This document shows positions 10,862 to 19,922 of a stretch of DNA of 32,866 bases, piece after piece. The stretch's first letter is position 1, and the number at the start of each line of letters is the position of its first letter. Position numbers and translations under genes: made by a program. The DNA is from Candidatus Kuenenia stuttgartensis (GTDB lineage Bacteria > Planctomycetota > Planctomycetia > Pirellulales > UBA1268). The stretch covers positions 1 through 32,866 of the forward strand of contig CAMDDA010000011.1 of NCBI GenBank assembly GCA_945890755.1, given 5' to 3'. Under the pieces are notes generated by a model. It made no database searches. It was not told the DNA's origin and saw nothing but the letters and a program-made list of their open reading frames with translations.

Positions 10862-11304
10862 TTCAAATTCATCCGCGGAATGGAGATTCCCAGGCCGCCG
10901 TTGTCAGTGAACACGCCGGCGGTGGTCTTCGATCCCGGAGCCAGGTTGTAGAACGCCTCAGCCTCCGGCTCGGGCAGCAAGCCGCCTTTCTGGACGTCAC
11001 CGGCGAAGAACGCCACGAGCGCGCCCTTGCCGCCCGGCACCAGGATCGTCTTCGAATTTCCCGGAGCGATGTAAACACCACCGTTTTGGTTGGCAAGCTT
11101 CACCGGCACCGGCGGCTGGAATCCCTGCGCCTGCTTCTCCCCGACGCCCACCACATAGATGCCTTCACCCTCCGTGTCGTTGAACACCTTGATCGACACC
11201 GTCCGTTTGACACCTCTCACCCCCGAAGCGCCGGCCTGGGCCGGAGCCGCCATGAGCACGAGGGCTCCCATCGCCAGCAGACCCATTGCAACCCTACGAA
11301 TCAT
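10858..11304 (-). CDS. Small secreted hypothetical protein with signal peptide
   Basis: MIRRVAMGLLAMGALVLMAAPAQAGA signal peptide; GGAGGT ribosome-binding site upstream of ATG at 11304; stop overlaps the lnt start. Confidence 0.75.
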   Translation of the reverse strand: MIRRVAMGLLAMGALVLMAAPAQAGASGVRGVKRTVSIKVFNDTEGEGIYVVGVGEKQAQGFQPPVPVKLANQNGGVYIAPGNSKTILVPGGKGALVAFFAGDVQKGGLLPEPEAEAFYNLAPGSKTTAGVFTDNGGLGISIPRMNLK

Positions 11305-11408
11305 CGGAACCTCCACAGAAAAACATGCTGTTCACACCCGACGCCATGCCTGAAGGCGACGAGCCTCCGGCGATTCGCGTTCCGGCGTTGCCGCTCGGGC
11401 CAGCCGCA

Positions 11409-12308
11409 TCACGGCACGCTCGCGGCCGAAGCCTGGGCTTCACCGCCGTTTCGCGTGCAGATCGCGGCCAACACGACCGGGTCCATGGACTCGCTGAGAA
11501 ACACCACGCGGGCATCCGCGAACGCCGCCAGGGCGCCCCCCGGATGCAGACTGCGAATGTCGCTTGTTTCGGTGTTGATGAAGCCCGACGACTGCGGGCC
11601 GCAGTTGTGTACGGCCCAGCGGCCAGTGGGATCCTCGGGATCCGCGTCCTCGCCGGGGGCCGGGCCGCGGTCGATGGACTCCGCGGCGAGCAGCGTCGCA
11701 CTGAGACCATCGCTGACGTGCGCGGCCCGCACATGCCCCGTGTCGCGATCCCGTGGCACGAGCACGCCGTTGGTCAGTCCGGCAGCGCCAAAAAATGGCA
11801 CGCGATCGACGCCCAGCATCCAGGCGCCGGAGATGCCCGTGTAATCGGCCTTGCCGACGTACGACAGCACGCCCGACGGGCAGACATAGGCAGAAATTTT
11901 TTGTTTCGACGCAACGCGGTTGCCGGCCGGATCGTTCCATTCACGCGCATAGTCGATCCGAGCGGCCAGCTCCGCTTCCTCGAGAAACGGGAGGATCGAC
12001 GACGTCCAGGCGTGGAGCGTGCCCGTCGGCAGTGCGGGGGGCGCCGGCAGTTGGTCGCACCCTGCGGGGAACCGCCGCCGGCCGGATTCATAGACCGAGG
12101 TGGCCAGCGCCGTCTGCCGCAGGTTGTTGCCACAGGCCGTCTTCCGACCAGACTCCCGCACCCTCTGCACGGCGGGCAGGAGCATGCCGATGAGCATGCC
12201 GACGATCCCGATGACCACGAGCAGTTCCACGAGACTGAACCCGCGGCCACCGACCACCGGACATGCTCGCCGTGCCGGTTTCCCGGGGGCAACGACACTG
12301 ATCTTCAT
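11409..12308 (-). CDS. DUF1559 domain / prepilin-type N-terminal cleavage protein
   Basis: GRGFSLVELLVVIGIVGMLIGMLLPAVQRVRESGRKTACGNNLRQTALA; C-terminal LHPGGALAAFADARVVFLSE. Start chosen at MKISVVAPGK rather than the 646 aa ORF start. Confidence 0.9.
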   Translation of the reverse strand: MKISVVAPGKPARRACPVVGGRGFSLVELLVVIGIVGMLIGMLLPAVQRVRESGRKTACGNNLRQTALATSVYESGRRRFPAGCDQLPAPPALPTGTLHAWTSSILPFLEEAELAARIDYAREWNDPAGNRVASKQKISAYVCPSGVLSYVGKADYTGISGAWMLGVDRVPFFGAAGLTNGVLVPRDRDTGHVRAAHVSDGLSATLLAAESIDRGPAPGEDADPEDPTGRWAVHNCGPQSSGFINTETSDIRSLHPGGALAAFADARVVFLSESMDPVVLAAICTRNGGEAQASAASVP

Positions 12309-12551
12309 CACGACCTCGACGAACTGGACGCGAGCCAGACACCGGCGGGTCGTGCATGCCCCTCTCACGCCCGCATTCGTGTGCATTTGCATCCGTGGGC
12401 GTTGCCGATCACTGTTCGGAGGCCGCCGGTGGCGGTCAACCGTCGGGCAAAAACCCCGCGGTTCTGCCCGCCCCCCTCTTGCAGACACCTCCCTGTCTGC
12501 GAGGCTGACGCGACCGCTCCCCCGCCCTGAGCACCGACGACCACGCCCCTC

Positions 12552-13550
12552 ATGAAGCAGCATCCCGGCACCGTGCACCACGTGACCGCCGCCGACCGCG
12601 GGCAGACGCTCGCGGCGTTCCTGCGGCCCCGTCTCGGCGACGCCAGTTGGTCGCGGGTGCAGAAGCTCGTGCGGTCGCGACACGTGCTCATCCACGGCAA
12701 CATCTGCACCGACATCGCCCGAAGGCTGAAGGAGGGGGAGGTGGTGAAGGTGCTCGACGTGGCCGCGGCCCCGCTGCCCAAGGCCGACGATGTGAGGGTC
12801 GTGCACGTCGACGCCGACGTCGTGGTCGTCGACAAGCCGACGGGGCTCACCACGACCAGGCACCACGAGGAGGCGTCGTGGCCGGCGAAGCGGCGCCAGC
12901 TCCAGCCCACGCTCGAGGAACTGGTGCCCGACGCGATCGGTCGATTCTTTCTCGCACGCGGATCCGAGGGCCAGCGGCCGGCCAAGCGCACCCGCATCCC
13001 GCCGGTGAAGGCGGTGCATCGGATCGACCGCGAGACGAGCGGCCTCGTCGTCTTCGCCCGCAACGTGCCGGCCAGCCGCATCCTCGCGGAGCAATTCCGC
13101 CTGCACACGACGCACCGCCGCTACCTCGCCCTCGTGGTGGGCCGGGTGGGGGCGGGCATGATCCGGTCGCACCTTCTCCGTGATCGCGGCGACGGCCGGC
13201 GCGGCTCGGCCGACTCCGACGACGGCAAGCTGGCGATCACCCACGTGGCGCCGGTGGAGCATTTCGGCGACGCCTACACGCTCGTCGAATGCCGGCTCGA
13301 GACGGGCCGCACGCACCAGATTCGCATCCACATGGCCGAGACCGGCCATCCGGTCTGCGGTGAGCGGGTGTATTCCGCGCCGCGGAAGCTCGAGGTGAAG
13401 GACGAGTCACGCGCCCCGCGCGTGATGCTCCACGCGGCCGAGCTCGGCTTCGTGCATCCGGTGAGCGGCGAGGAGTTGCGGTTCGAGAGCCCGCTGCCAT
13501 CCGACATCCGCAAGGTGCTCGCCGCATTGCGAAAGGCCTATCCCACGTAG
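12552..13550 (+). CDS. RluA family pseudouridine synthase (S4 domain + catalytic domain)
   Basis: VHRIDRETSGLVVFARN (catalytic HRLD-like motif) and LETGRTHQIRIHMAETGHPVCGERVY. Confidence 0.93.
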   Translation: MKQHPGTVHHVTAADRGQTLAAFLRPRLGDASWSRVQKLVRSRHVLIHGNICTDIARRLKEGEVVKVLDVAAAPLPKADDVRVVHVDADVVVVDKPTGLTTTRHHEEASWPAKRRQLQPTLEELVPDAIGRFFLARGSEGQRPAKRTRIPPVKAVHRIDRETSGLVVFARNVPASRILAEQFRLHTTHRRYLALVVGRVGAGMIRSHLLRDRGDGRRGSADSDDGKLAITHVAPVEHFGDAYTLVECRLETGRTHQIRIHMAETGHPVCGERVYSAPRKLEVKDESRAPRVMLHAAELGFVHPVSGEELRFESPLPSDIRKVLAALRKAYPT

Positions 13551-13557
13551 CGGTCAT

Positions 13558-13638
13558 GTAGGCCCGTTGCGGAGCAACGGAGCTTATGTAGGCCCGTCCC
13601 TCCGTGCCGGGCAGCCCGTTGCGGAGCCACGGGCCTAC
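13558..13638. repeat. Intergenic palindromic repeats (GTAGGCCCGTTGCGGAGC family)
   Basis: Hairpin CCGTTGC-gga-GCAACGG (13564-13580) and inverted pair GTAGGCCCGT (13588-13597)/ACGGGCCTAC (13629-13638) between convergent genes. Confidence 0.7.
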
Positions 13639-13664
13639 GGGGGGCGGAGGGCGGAGCAACGGTG

Positions 13665-14678
13665 CTACGGCAGCGTGAGCGACTCACCGCCGGCCCGCGT
13701 CGCCGCGGCCCTCCACACGGCCGGATCGACGTCGTCGGCCACGAACCGCAGCGAGCCATCGGCCATGGCCACGTTCACGCCCCCCGGGTGCCGGCTCCGC
13801 GCCGCCCGCCAGCCGTAGCCCGCGTACATCTTGGCGAGATCGGTCGTGCTCATCAGCGCGGAGAGGCAGTCGAGCGTCGGATCATTCGGCTGGCGGGCAT
13901 GGTTGTAGAGGGTGGTCCGATACTCGCCGTTGGCCCAGGAGAATCCGCGGAGGTCGGTGAAGTTGTAGTAGAAGGGGCGGCTGCATGCGGCGTCGGTGAG
14001 CGGTGCGACGAACACGAATCCGTAGCCGGTCGCCGCCGTGATGCCTGCCGCAGTGCGGCCCGCCGTCGGCCCGTCACCGAGCAGGCTTTCGGAAAAGGCC
14101 ACGGTCTTCGAGAGTCCATCGGCCACGTCCTTGAGCCGCGTGCGGGAGTTGATGCCGAACAGCCCGGTGGTGTCGAACGGCGTGCCGCCGCCGGCGCCGC
14201 TGCCGGTGCACCCGGCATAGTTGGTCGGGCCGAACAGGCTCGATACGGCCGTCATCCGGTCGGCCGGGCAGAGAAAGAGCGGCACCGTCAGCTTCACGAT
14301 CGGTTTGTTCTGCGGTGCGATCGAGTCGGGGGTCAGGCCGATGTAGAGCGGCACCGTGAGGTCGAGCCCTTTGAGCAGCTGCTCCTCCTCGTAGTAGGGC
14401 GAGAGATGCGCGAGCAGCGACCAGCGGAAGAACTGATGCGGAAAGTCGGGCCGGGCCGCCCACTCGCGGGATTCGGCACCGATCGGCAGTCGGCCGCGGG
14501 CTGCCTCATGACTGGCGGAGGCCAGGGCGATCTGCCGCAGGTTGTTGGTGCAACTCGTCCGCCGCGCCGCCTCGCGAGCCGACTGCACCGCCGGCAGCAG
14601 GACGGCGACGAGCGTGCCGATGATCGCGACGACGACGAGCAGCTCGACCAGCGTGACGCCGCGGCGTCTGATGTTCAT
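13665..14678 (-). CDS. DUF1559 domain / prepilin-type N-terminal cleavage protein
   Basis: [54 protein letters not shown]-terminal [19 protein letters not shown] (H-X9-DG). Confidence 0.95.
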   Translation of the reverse strand: MNIRRRGVTLVELLVVVAIIGTLVAVLLPAVQSAREAARRTSCTNNLRQIALASASHEAARGRLPIGAESREWAARPDFPHQFFRWSLLAHLSPYYEEEQLLKGLDLTVPLYIGLTPDSIAPQNKPIVKLTVPLFLCPADRMTAVSSLFGPTNYAGCTGSGAGGGTPFDTTGLFGINSRTRLKDVADGLSKTVAFSESLLGDGPTAGRTAAGITAATGYGFVFVAPLTDAACSRPFYYNFTDLRGFSWANGEYRTTLYNHARQPNDPTLDCLSALMSTTDLAKMYAGYGWRAARSRHPGGVNVAMADGSLRFVADDVDPAVWRAAATRAGGESLTLP

Positions 14679-15673
14679 CGGCGCGCCACCCGTCGCCGAA
14701 CCATTGCCGCCGCGGCGGCGATGCCGATCCCGGCCGTGACGATCGTCGAGGGCTCCGGCACCGGCGCGACGACGAGGCCGCCGATCGTGCCGAGCCCGGA
14801 GTTGAACGTGCTGGTGAGGCTGCCGCCGGCGTCGAACTGATAGATCGCGCCGCCGCCGCCCGCGCTGCCCACGATCAGGCCGCCGTCCGAGAGCAGGGCC
14901 AGGGGCGATGCCCCGAACAGCACGTTGGTCGTGCCGAACGGCGAAGTCGTGTCGTTCAGTAGGTTCGTCTGCAGGATGCTGCCGTCCATGATGCTCGACG
15001 TGTAGAGCGTGGTGCCTCGGATCCCGATGCCCGTGGGGCCATAGAGCCCGGTCGCCGTGCCGCCGGCGACAACTTCGCCGACGAACACGCCCGCGGCGTC
15101 GAACTTCACGACCGGTCCCGAGGCATTTTGCGTTCCAAAGTCGTACGTTTGATTGCTGACGTACAACGATCCATCTTGGCCAAACGCGAGCCCCGGACTG
15201 CTGGCGAGCGAGCCGCCCGACGTGTAATCGCTGACGGCGATCGTGCCGCCAGTCGCATTGCCGACTTTGACGATCGTCCCCGTGTCTTCGAAAAACGGAT
15301 TGCGACCGACGAGCAGATCGTTCCCCTTGAATACCAGGCTCCCGGGAAACACCTCGGACGCCGCGAACGTGTAGACCGTGGAGAGTGAGTTATTCGTCAG
15401 GTTGAGCCGCCGGATCGAGGGTACGACCGTCGAAATATTCCCGGACTCACCGATATAGAGATTCCCGTCTGGCCCCAAGGCTAGGCCTGCTGCTCCGACA
15501 ATGGCCCCCGAGCCCGAAAGCGTCACCGCCGTTCCGGCTGGATCGGCAGAGTCGTAGCGAATAATCCTGCCGTCGGTATTGCTCACGGCATACACCGTAT
15601 CTCCCCGCGCGGTGGCAACGAGGGCGGCACAGGCGAGGATAATGACGACAAGGCGGGTGAAGGCGTGGTGCAT
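14675..15673 (-). CDS. PEP-CTERM sorting domain protein (NHL/beta-propeller-like body)
   Basis: Signal peptide; C-terminus [28 protein letters not shown] = PEP motif, TM helix, Arg cluster. Confidence 0.9.
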   Translation of the reverse strand: MHHAFTRLVVIILACAALVATARGDTVYAVSNTDGRIIRYDSADPAGTAVTLSGSGAIVGAAGLALGPDGNLYIGESGNISTVVPSIRRLNLTNNSLSTVYTFAASEVFPGSLVFKGNDLLVGRNPFFEDTGTIVKVGNATGGTIAVSDYTSGGSLASSPGLAFGQDGSLYVSNQTYDFGTQNASGPVVKFDAAGVFVGEVVAGGTATGLYGPTGIGIRGTTLYTSSIMDGSILQTNLLNDTTSPFGTTNVLFGASPLALLSDGGLIVGSAGGGGAIYQFDAGGSLTSTFNSGLGTIGGLVVAPVPEPSTIVTAGIGIAAAAAMVRRRVARR

Positions 15674-15951
15674 GGCGGGCTCCGGAAGGCGGCAGTCGGG
15701 TCGCGGACAGCGACGACTGGTGACGGGCTGGTGAACTTAGGATGCGACAGAGGGCGCACTATCTGCCGCACATGCGGCGGATCGCGGCGGCATCGGGCAA
15801 CCGTCGGCGAAACACGCGACGGTCAGCAGTTCACGAGCAGTTCCTTGCGAAGAGCGAAGAATGGCAGAACGTGTCGTTCAAGCCGCCGGATTGTAGGCCG
15901 CTGGAGAGCCGGTCACAAGCGAATTCAAGACACCAGATAATCCAGGCCAAA

Positions 15952-16022
15952 TTGCCCGACTAGGATTCGAACCTAGACAAAGGGAACCAAAATCCCTTGT
16001 GCTACCGTTACACCATCGGGCA
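15952..16022 (-). tRNA. tRNA-Gln (anticodon UUG)
   Basis: Reverse complement TGCCCGATGGTGTAACGGTAGCACAAGGGATTTTGGTTCCCTTTGTCTAGGTTCGAATCCTAGTCGGGCAA: 7-bp acceptor stem TGCCCGA/TCGGGCA, AGGGA/TCCCT anticodon stem with loop TTTTGGT, GGTTCGAATCC T-loop. Confidence 0.96.
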
Positions 16023-16224
16023 GAGTAGGACGAGACTATCGTAACGCGGGCCGGCGTCCGCAACGACGGGGTGCGGCTTCCCACCATGGAGCGAGGAGGG
16101 GAGGGGGTGCGCGACCCGTCCGCGGCTGCCGCCGCGGGATCCCCTCGCTTGCGCTCAGGGCTTGTATGCCACCTGGCGTGGCAGACGGTGTGGGTAGACG
16201 CCGGGTCGGCGTGGCGACCCGTGA

Positions 16225-16357
16225 GGGGCTGCCCATGCCCCGAGAGCCGGCGTATGCCGCCGAGCGCAGCCAGGATGGCGGAGCGAAGGCGGTATTCGAG
16301 CGAGCGAAGGACAGGATGTCCGAAGCGAGCGTCCGGCGACGGGGCGTGGGCAGCCCC
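16225..16357. repeat. Intergenic ~133 bp element with inverted ends, copy B
   Basis: Left arm GGGGCTGCCCATGCCCCG (16225-16242) pairs with CGGGGCGTGGGCAGCCCC (16340-16357). Confidence 0.78.
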
Positions 16358-16436
16358 GACTGGCAGCGCTGATCAAACGTGCCCGTCACTTCGTGATGAG
16401 CTACCGGAGCAACGGGCCTACGAGGGAGCAAGCGGA

Positions 16437-17138
16437 CTACGGGGCCGGCGGCTCGGCCGTCGGCTTGGCCAGCTTGGTGGTGACGGCGAACGACAGCTGC
16501 TCGAGTTCGATCGCGAGGTCCACCCCCACGTTCTGCACGTGTGCCGGCAGCGTGAGCGTGACCGGCGCGAAGTTGACGATCCCCTCGACCCCCGCCGCCA
16601 CCAGCCGATCGGCAGCCTCCTGAGCGCGGTCGGCCGGCACGACGAGCATGCCGAGGCGAATGCCCTTGCTCTTCACCGTCGGGGCCAACTCCTCGAGCGG
16701 CTGGATGCGGAGGCCCTGCACCACCTGCCCCACCTTCGCCGGGTCGGCGTCGAAGGCGGCGGCAATCGAGAAGTTCTGCCGACCGAAGCCGCGGTAGCCG
16801 AGCAGGGCCTGGCCGAGGTTGCCAACGCCCACCATGGCCACGCTCCAGGAATGATTCGTGCCGAGGATGTCGCGCATCGCGCGGATCAGTTCGTCACAGC
16901 GGTAGCCCACGCCCGGATAGCCGAACTGGCCGAAGAAGCCGAGGTCCTTCCGCACCTGGGCGTCGCTGAACCCGAGCAGATGCCCGAGCTGGCCCGACGA
17001 GATCGTGTGCTGGCCCGCTGCCTCGAGCCGCTGGAGTTCGCGGAGATAGAGGCTCAGGCGGCTGACGACCACCTTCGGCACCGTCGAGTCCGACGGCAGT
17101 TCGCCGGGTGAAATCGAGTGGGGCTGAGGGTCAGCCAT
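16437..17138 (-). CDS. rex: Redox-sensing transcriptional repressor Rex
   Basis: VPKVVVSRLSLYLRELQRLEAAGQHTISSGQLGHLLGFSDAQVRKDLGFFGQFGYPGVGY wHTH; Rossmann VAMVGVGNLGQALLGYRGF. Confidence 0.95.
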   Translation of the reverse strand: MADPQPHSISPGELPSDSTVPKVVVSRLSLYLRELQRLEAAGQHTISSGQLGHLLGFSDAQVRKDLGFFGQFGYPGVGYRCDELIRAMRDILGTNHSWSVAMVGVGNLGQALLGYRGFGRQNFSIAAAFDADPAKVGQVVQGLRIQPLEELAPTVKSKGIRLGMLVVPADRAQEAADRLVAAGVEGIVNFAPVTLTLPAHVQNVGVDLAIELEQLSFAVTTKLAKPTAEPPAP

Positions 17139-17416
17139 GGCAAAGCCTGTGGATCGATCCGGAGAAAACGCCGCCCGACTCTACCGACAGGGGAGGCGAT
17201 CACCAAGAAATCAGGTCATGACGTTCCGTCTGGGACGGTTGTAACGCGGCTGGGGCTCTGGAAAAACTCCGCGGACTGCGTTGAGTAGTCAACCTGCGGG
17301 GGTTTTGTGGCCGATGTTTTCAGAGTGCGGGAATGGTCCGCCATCCCTGCGCGCTGCGTGTTCGTTTCCAGAAGTCGTTTCCATTCCAGGAGCCCGCCCC
17401 ACTCGGGGCGGCTGTC

Positions 17417-19729
17417 ATGAAGAGTACGTGGTTGTGTTGCCTGCTGGCAGTGGCCAGTTTCGTGGCGCCGGTCCCTCGGGCCGACGCCTCGTTCTGCGCC
17501 CTCGCCGGCCACAAACACGGCGTGGTGAAGGTGACTCCGGTCAGCTTCACGCACGGCTGTGCGCGTGAACCGAGTTGTGAGGCGTCGATCGAACCAAGCT
17601 GCGCCGCCCCGCGGACGCGGATGGTCAAGGACGTCGTGTACGAGAAGCAGGAGGTCACCTGCTACAAGACGGTCTGCGAGAAGGTCGTCGAGCAGAAGGA
17701 GATCGACTGCGTCCGGTACGAGACGGACAAGTCGTTCAAAGAGGTCGAATACACCGTCTGCAAGCCGGTGTGGGAGACCCGTTCGCGGACGGTGAACTAC
17801 ACCGTCTGCAAGCCGGTGTGGGAGACCTGCACGAAGGAGATTCCCTACACGGTGTGCAAACCGGTCTACGAGACCCGCGAGGAGACCTACACGGTCTGCA
17901 AGCCGGTCTACGAGACGCGGACACGTGAGATCCGCCACACGGTCTGCAAGCCCGTGTACGAGACCATCACGAAGGAGATCCCCTACACGGTGTGCAAGCC
18001 CGTCTACGAGACCCGTCAGCAGACCTACACCGTCTGCAAGCCGGTCTACGAGACCATGAGCCGTGAGATCCCCTACACCGTGTGCAAGCCGGTCTACGAG
18101 ACGCGCGAGCGGACCTACACGGTCTGCAAGCCGGTCTACGAGACGATGACGAAGGAGATCCCCTACACGGTGTGCAAGCCGGTGTACGAGACCCGCGAGC
18201 AGACCTACACCGTCTGCAAGCCGGTGTACGAGACCCGCACCAAGGAGATCCCCTACACGGTGTGCAAGCCGGTGTATGAGACCCGCGAGCAGACCTACAC
18301 GGTCTGCAAGCCGGTCTACGAGACCTGCACCAAGGAGATTCCCTACACGGTCTGCAAGCCCGTGTACGAGACCCGCCAGGAGACCTACACGGTCTGCAAG
18401 CCGGTGCAGGAAGTCTGCACGAAGGAGATCCCCTACACCGTGTGCAAGCCGGTGTGGGAGACCCGTGAGCGGGACGTCTGCAAGACGGTCTGCAAGCCGG
18501 TGCACTACACGAAGACCGTGAAGGTGTGCAGCGGCCACTGGGAGACGGAGGAGTGCGAGGTTCCCGGTCCGGTGATCACGCGGTGCATCCGCGAGCCCGG
18601 CCACTGGGAGTGCGACTGCTCCGGCAAGCGGTGCTACGTGCCGGGCAAGGTCTGCAAGGTGCAGGAGCAGTGCCCGCCGCGGAAGATCTGCAAGAAGGTG
18701 TGGGTGCCCACGGTCTGCGAGAAGCAGGTGAACTGCGTCCGCTACGAGCGTGAGACCCTCGTCGAGAAGCAGTGCTACAAGGTCTGCACGATGGTTCGCG
18801 AGCAGCGGGTGAAGACCTGCAGCTACACCGTGTGCCGGATGGTGCCGGAAGAGCGGGTTCGCACCTACCAGGTCTGCAAGATGGTGCCCGAGCAGCGGGT
18901 CCGGACGTGCAGCTACCAGGTGTGCAAGATGGTGCCCGAGCAGCGGGTCCGCACCTACCAGGTGTGCCGCATGGTGCCCGAGCAGCGGGTTCGCACCTGC
19001 TCCTACCAGGTGTGCCGCATGGTCCCCGAGCAGCGGGTCCGCACCTACCAGGTGTGCAAGATGGTGCCGGAGCAGCGGGTTCGCACCTGCTCCTACCAGG
19101 TCTGCCGCATGGTGCCGGAGCAGCGGGTCTGCACCTATCAGGTGTGCCGCATGGTGCCGGAGCAGCGGGTTCGGACGTGCACCTACCAGGTGTGCCGCAT
19201 GGTGCCGGAGCAGCGGGTTCGCACCTATCAGGTGTGCCGCATGGTGCCGGAACAGCGGGTTCGGACGTGCACCTACCAGGTGTGCAAGATGGTGCCGGAG
19301 CAGCGGGTTCGCACCTACCAGGTGTGCCGCATGGTGCCGGAGCAGCGGGTTCGCACCTGCTCCTACCAGGTGTGCCGCATGGTGCCCGAGGTTCAGGTGA
19401 AGACCTGCTCCTACCAGGTGTGCACGATGGTGCCCGAGCAGCGGGTGCGGACCTACCAGGTCTGCAAGATGGTGCCCGAGCAGCGTGTCCGCACGTGCAC
19501 CTACAAGGTGTGCCGCATGGTCCGCGAGGAGCGGAGCCGTGAGGAGTGCTACAAGGTCTGCACGATGGTGAAGGAGACGTGCGTGAAGCAGGTGCCGGTG
19601 TGTATCACCCGGCCCGTTCACTACACGAAGACCGTCGAGGTCTGCCGGATGGTGCCGAAGCAGGTCGCCTACACGGTGACCCGCTGCGTGCCGAAGGTGG
19701 TCTACCGCGAGGTCCCCTGCTGCGAGTGA
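17417..19729 (+). CDS. Giant secreted Cys-rich repeat protein (planctomycete 'YTV'-type repeats)
   Basis: Signal peptide MKSTWLCCLLAVASFVAPVPRADA; tandem YTVCKPVYETR... units then YQVCRMVPEQRVRT... units; start chosen at 17417 within the 17333 ORF. Confidence 0.9.
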   Translation: MKSTWLCCLLAVASFVAPVPRADASFCALAGHKHGVVKVTPVSFTHGCAREPSCEASIEPSCAAPRTRMVKDVVYEKQEVTCYKTVCEKVVEQKEIDCVRYETDKSFKEVEYTVCKPVWETRSRTVNYTVCKPVWETCTKEIPYTVCKPVYETREETYTVCKPVYETRTREIRHTVCKPVYETITKEIPYTVCKPVYETRQQTYTVCKPVYETMSREIPYTVCKPVYETRERTYTVCKPVYETMTKEIPYTVCKPVYETREQTYTVCKPVYETRTKEIPYTVCKPVYETREQTYTVCKPVYETCTKEIPYTVCKPVYETRQETYTVCKPVQEVCTKEIPYTVCKPVWETRERDVCKTVCKPVHYTKTVKVCSGHWETEECEVPGPVITRCIREPGHWECDCSGKRCYVPGKVCKVQEQCPPRKICKKVWVPTVCEKQVNCVRYERETLVEKQCYKVCTMVREQRVKTCSYTVCRMVPEERVRTYQVCKMVPEQRVRTCSYQVCKMVPEQRVRTYQVCRMVPEQRVRTCSYQVCRMVPEQRVRTYQVCKMVPEQRVRTCSYQVCRMVPEQRVCTYQVCRMVPEQRVRTCTYQVCRMVPEQRVRTYQVCRMVPEQRVRTCTYQVCKMVPEQRVRTYQVCRMVPEQRVRTCSYQVCRMVPEVQVKTCSYQVCTMVPEQRVRTYQVCKMVPEQRVRTCTYKVCRMVREERSREECYKVCTMVKETCVKQVPVCITRPVHYTKTVEVCRMVPKQVAYTVTRCVPKVVYREVPCCE
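17750..18510 (+). repeat. Tandem coding repeat block 1: YTVCKPVYET, dimeric 90 bp period (14+16 residues)
   Basis: About 17 TVCKPV units; CCCTACACSGTSTGCAAGCC recurs at 90 bp intervals near 17981, 18071, 18161, 18251, 18341 and 18431. Confidence 0.92.
18773..19600 (+). repeat. Tandem coding repeat block 2: YQVC[KR]MVPEQRVRT, dimeric 90 bp period (14+16 residues)
   Basis: About 19 VC[KRT]MV units, mostly alternating with and without a Cys-Ser/Thr insertion (RVRT-YQVC versus RVRTC[ST]-YQVC). Confidence 0.92.
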
Positions 19730-19802
19730 TCGCGGCGAGCCGGCTCCTGTGAGCCCCCGCCCCTACGCAAGGCGGGTGACGAGTGAAACGACTGGGAACG
19801 AG

Positions 19803-19841
19803 GATGGCCCGGGCCGAAAGGCCCGGGCCATCTGTTTTTTT
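19803..19841 (+). terminator. Strong Rho-independent terminator after the repeat-protein gene
   Basis: GATGGCCCGGGCC-GAAA-GGCCCGGGCCATC: perfect 13 bp stem with tetraloop, followed by TGTTTTTTT. Confidence 0.95.
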
Positions 19842-19922
19842 GCGGCGGGATTGGGGTTGTCTCGGGGCCGACGGGTTTGGGATAAGCCCCTTGCCCACAT
19901 TGCCCCGTCGCGTGCCCCCTCC

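Noticed and set aside
12309-13349. N-terminal extension of the 646 aa DUF1559 ORF
   Set aside because: Antisense to the RluA-like gene; the prepilin leader begins just after MKISVVAPGK at 12308.
18772-19542. 256 aa plus-strand ORF (GVPHGAGAAGSHLPG repeats)
   Set aside because: Frame-shifted reading of the same repeats.
17750-19600. Regular 90 bp repeats as a CRISPR-like or satellite array
   Set aside because: Repeats are in frame within one secreted ORF, diverged at third positions, with no unique spacers.
17216-19621. 801 aa minus-strand ORF (HLVGANPLLRHHAAHLVGA repeats)
   Set aside because: Exact antisense shadow of the tandem repeat gene; low-complexity sequence arises from the repeated codons. 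The plus-strand frame has a signal peptide and a conserved Cys pattern.
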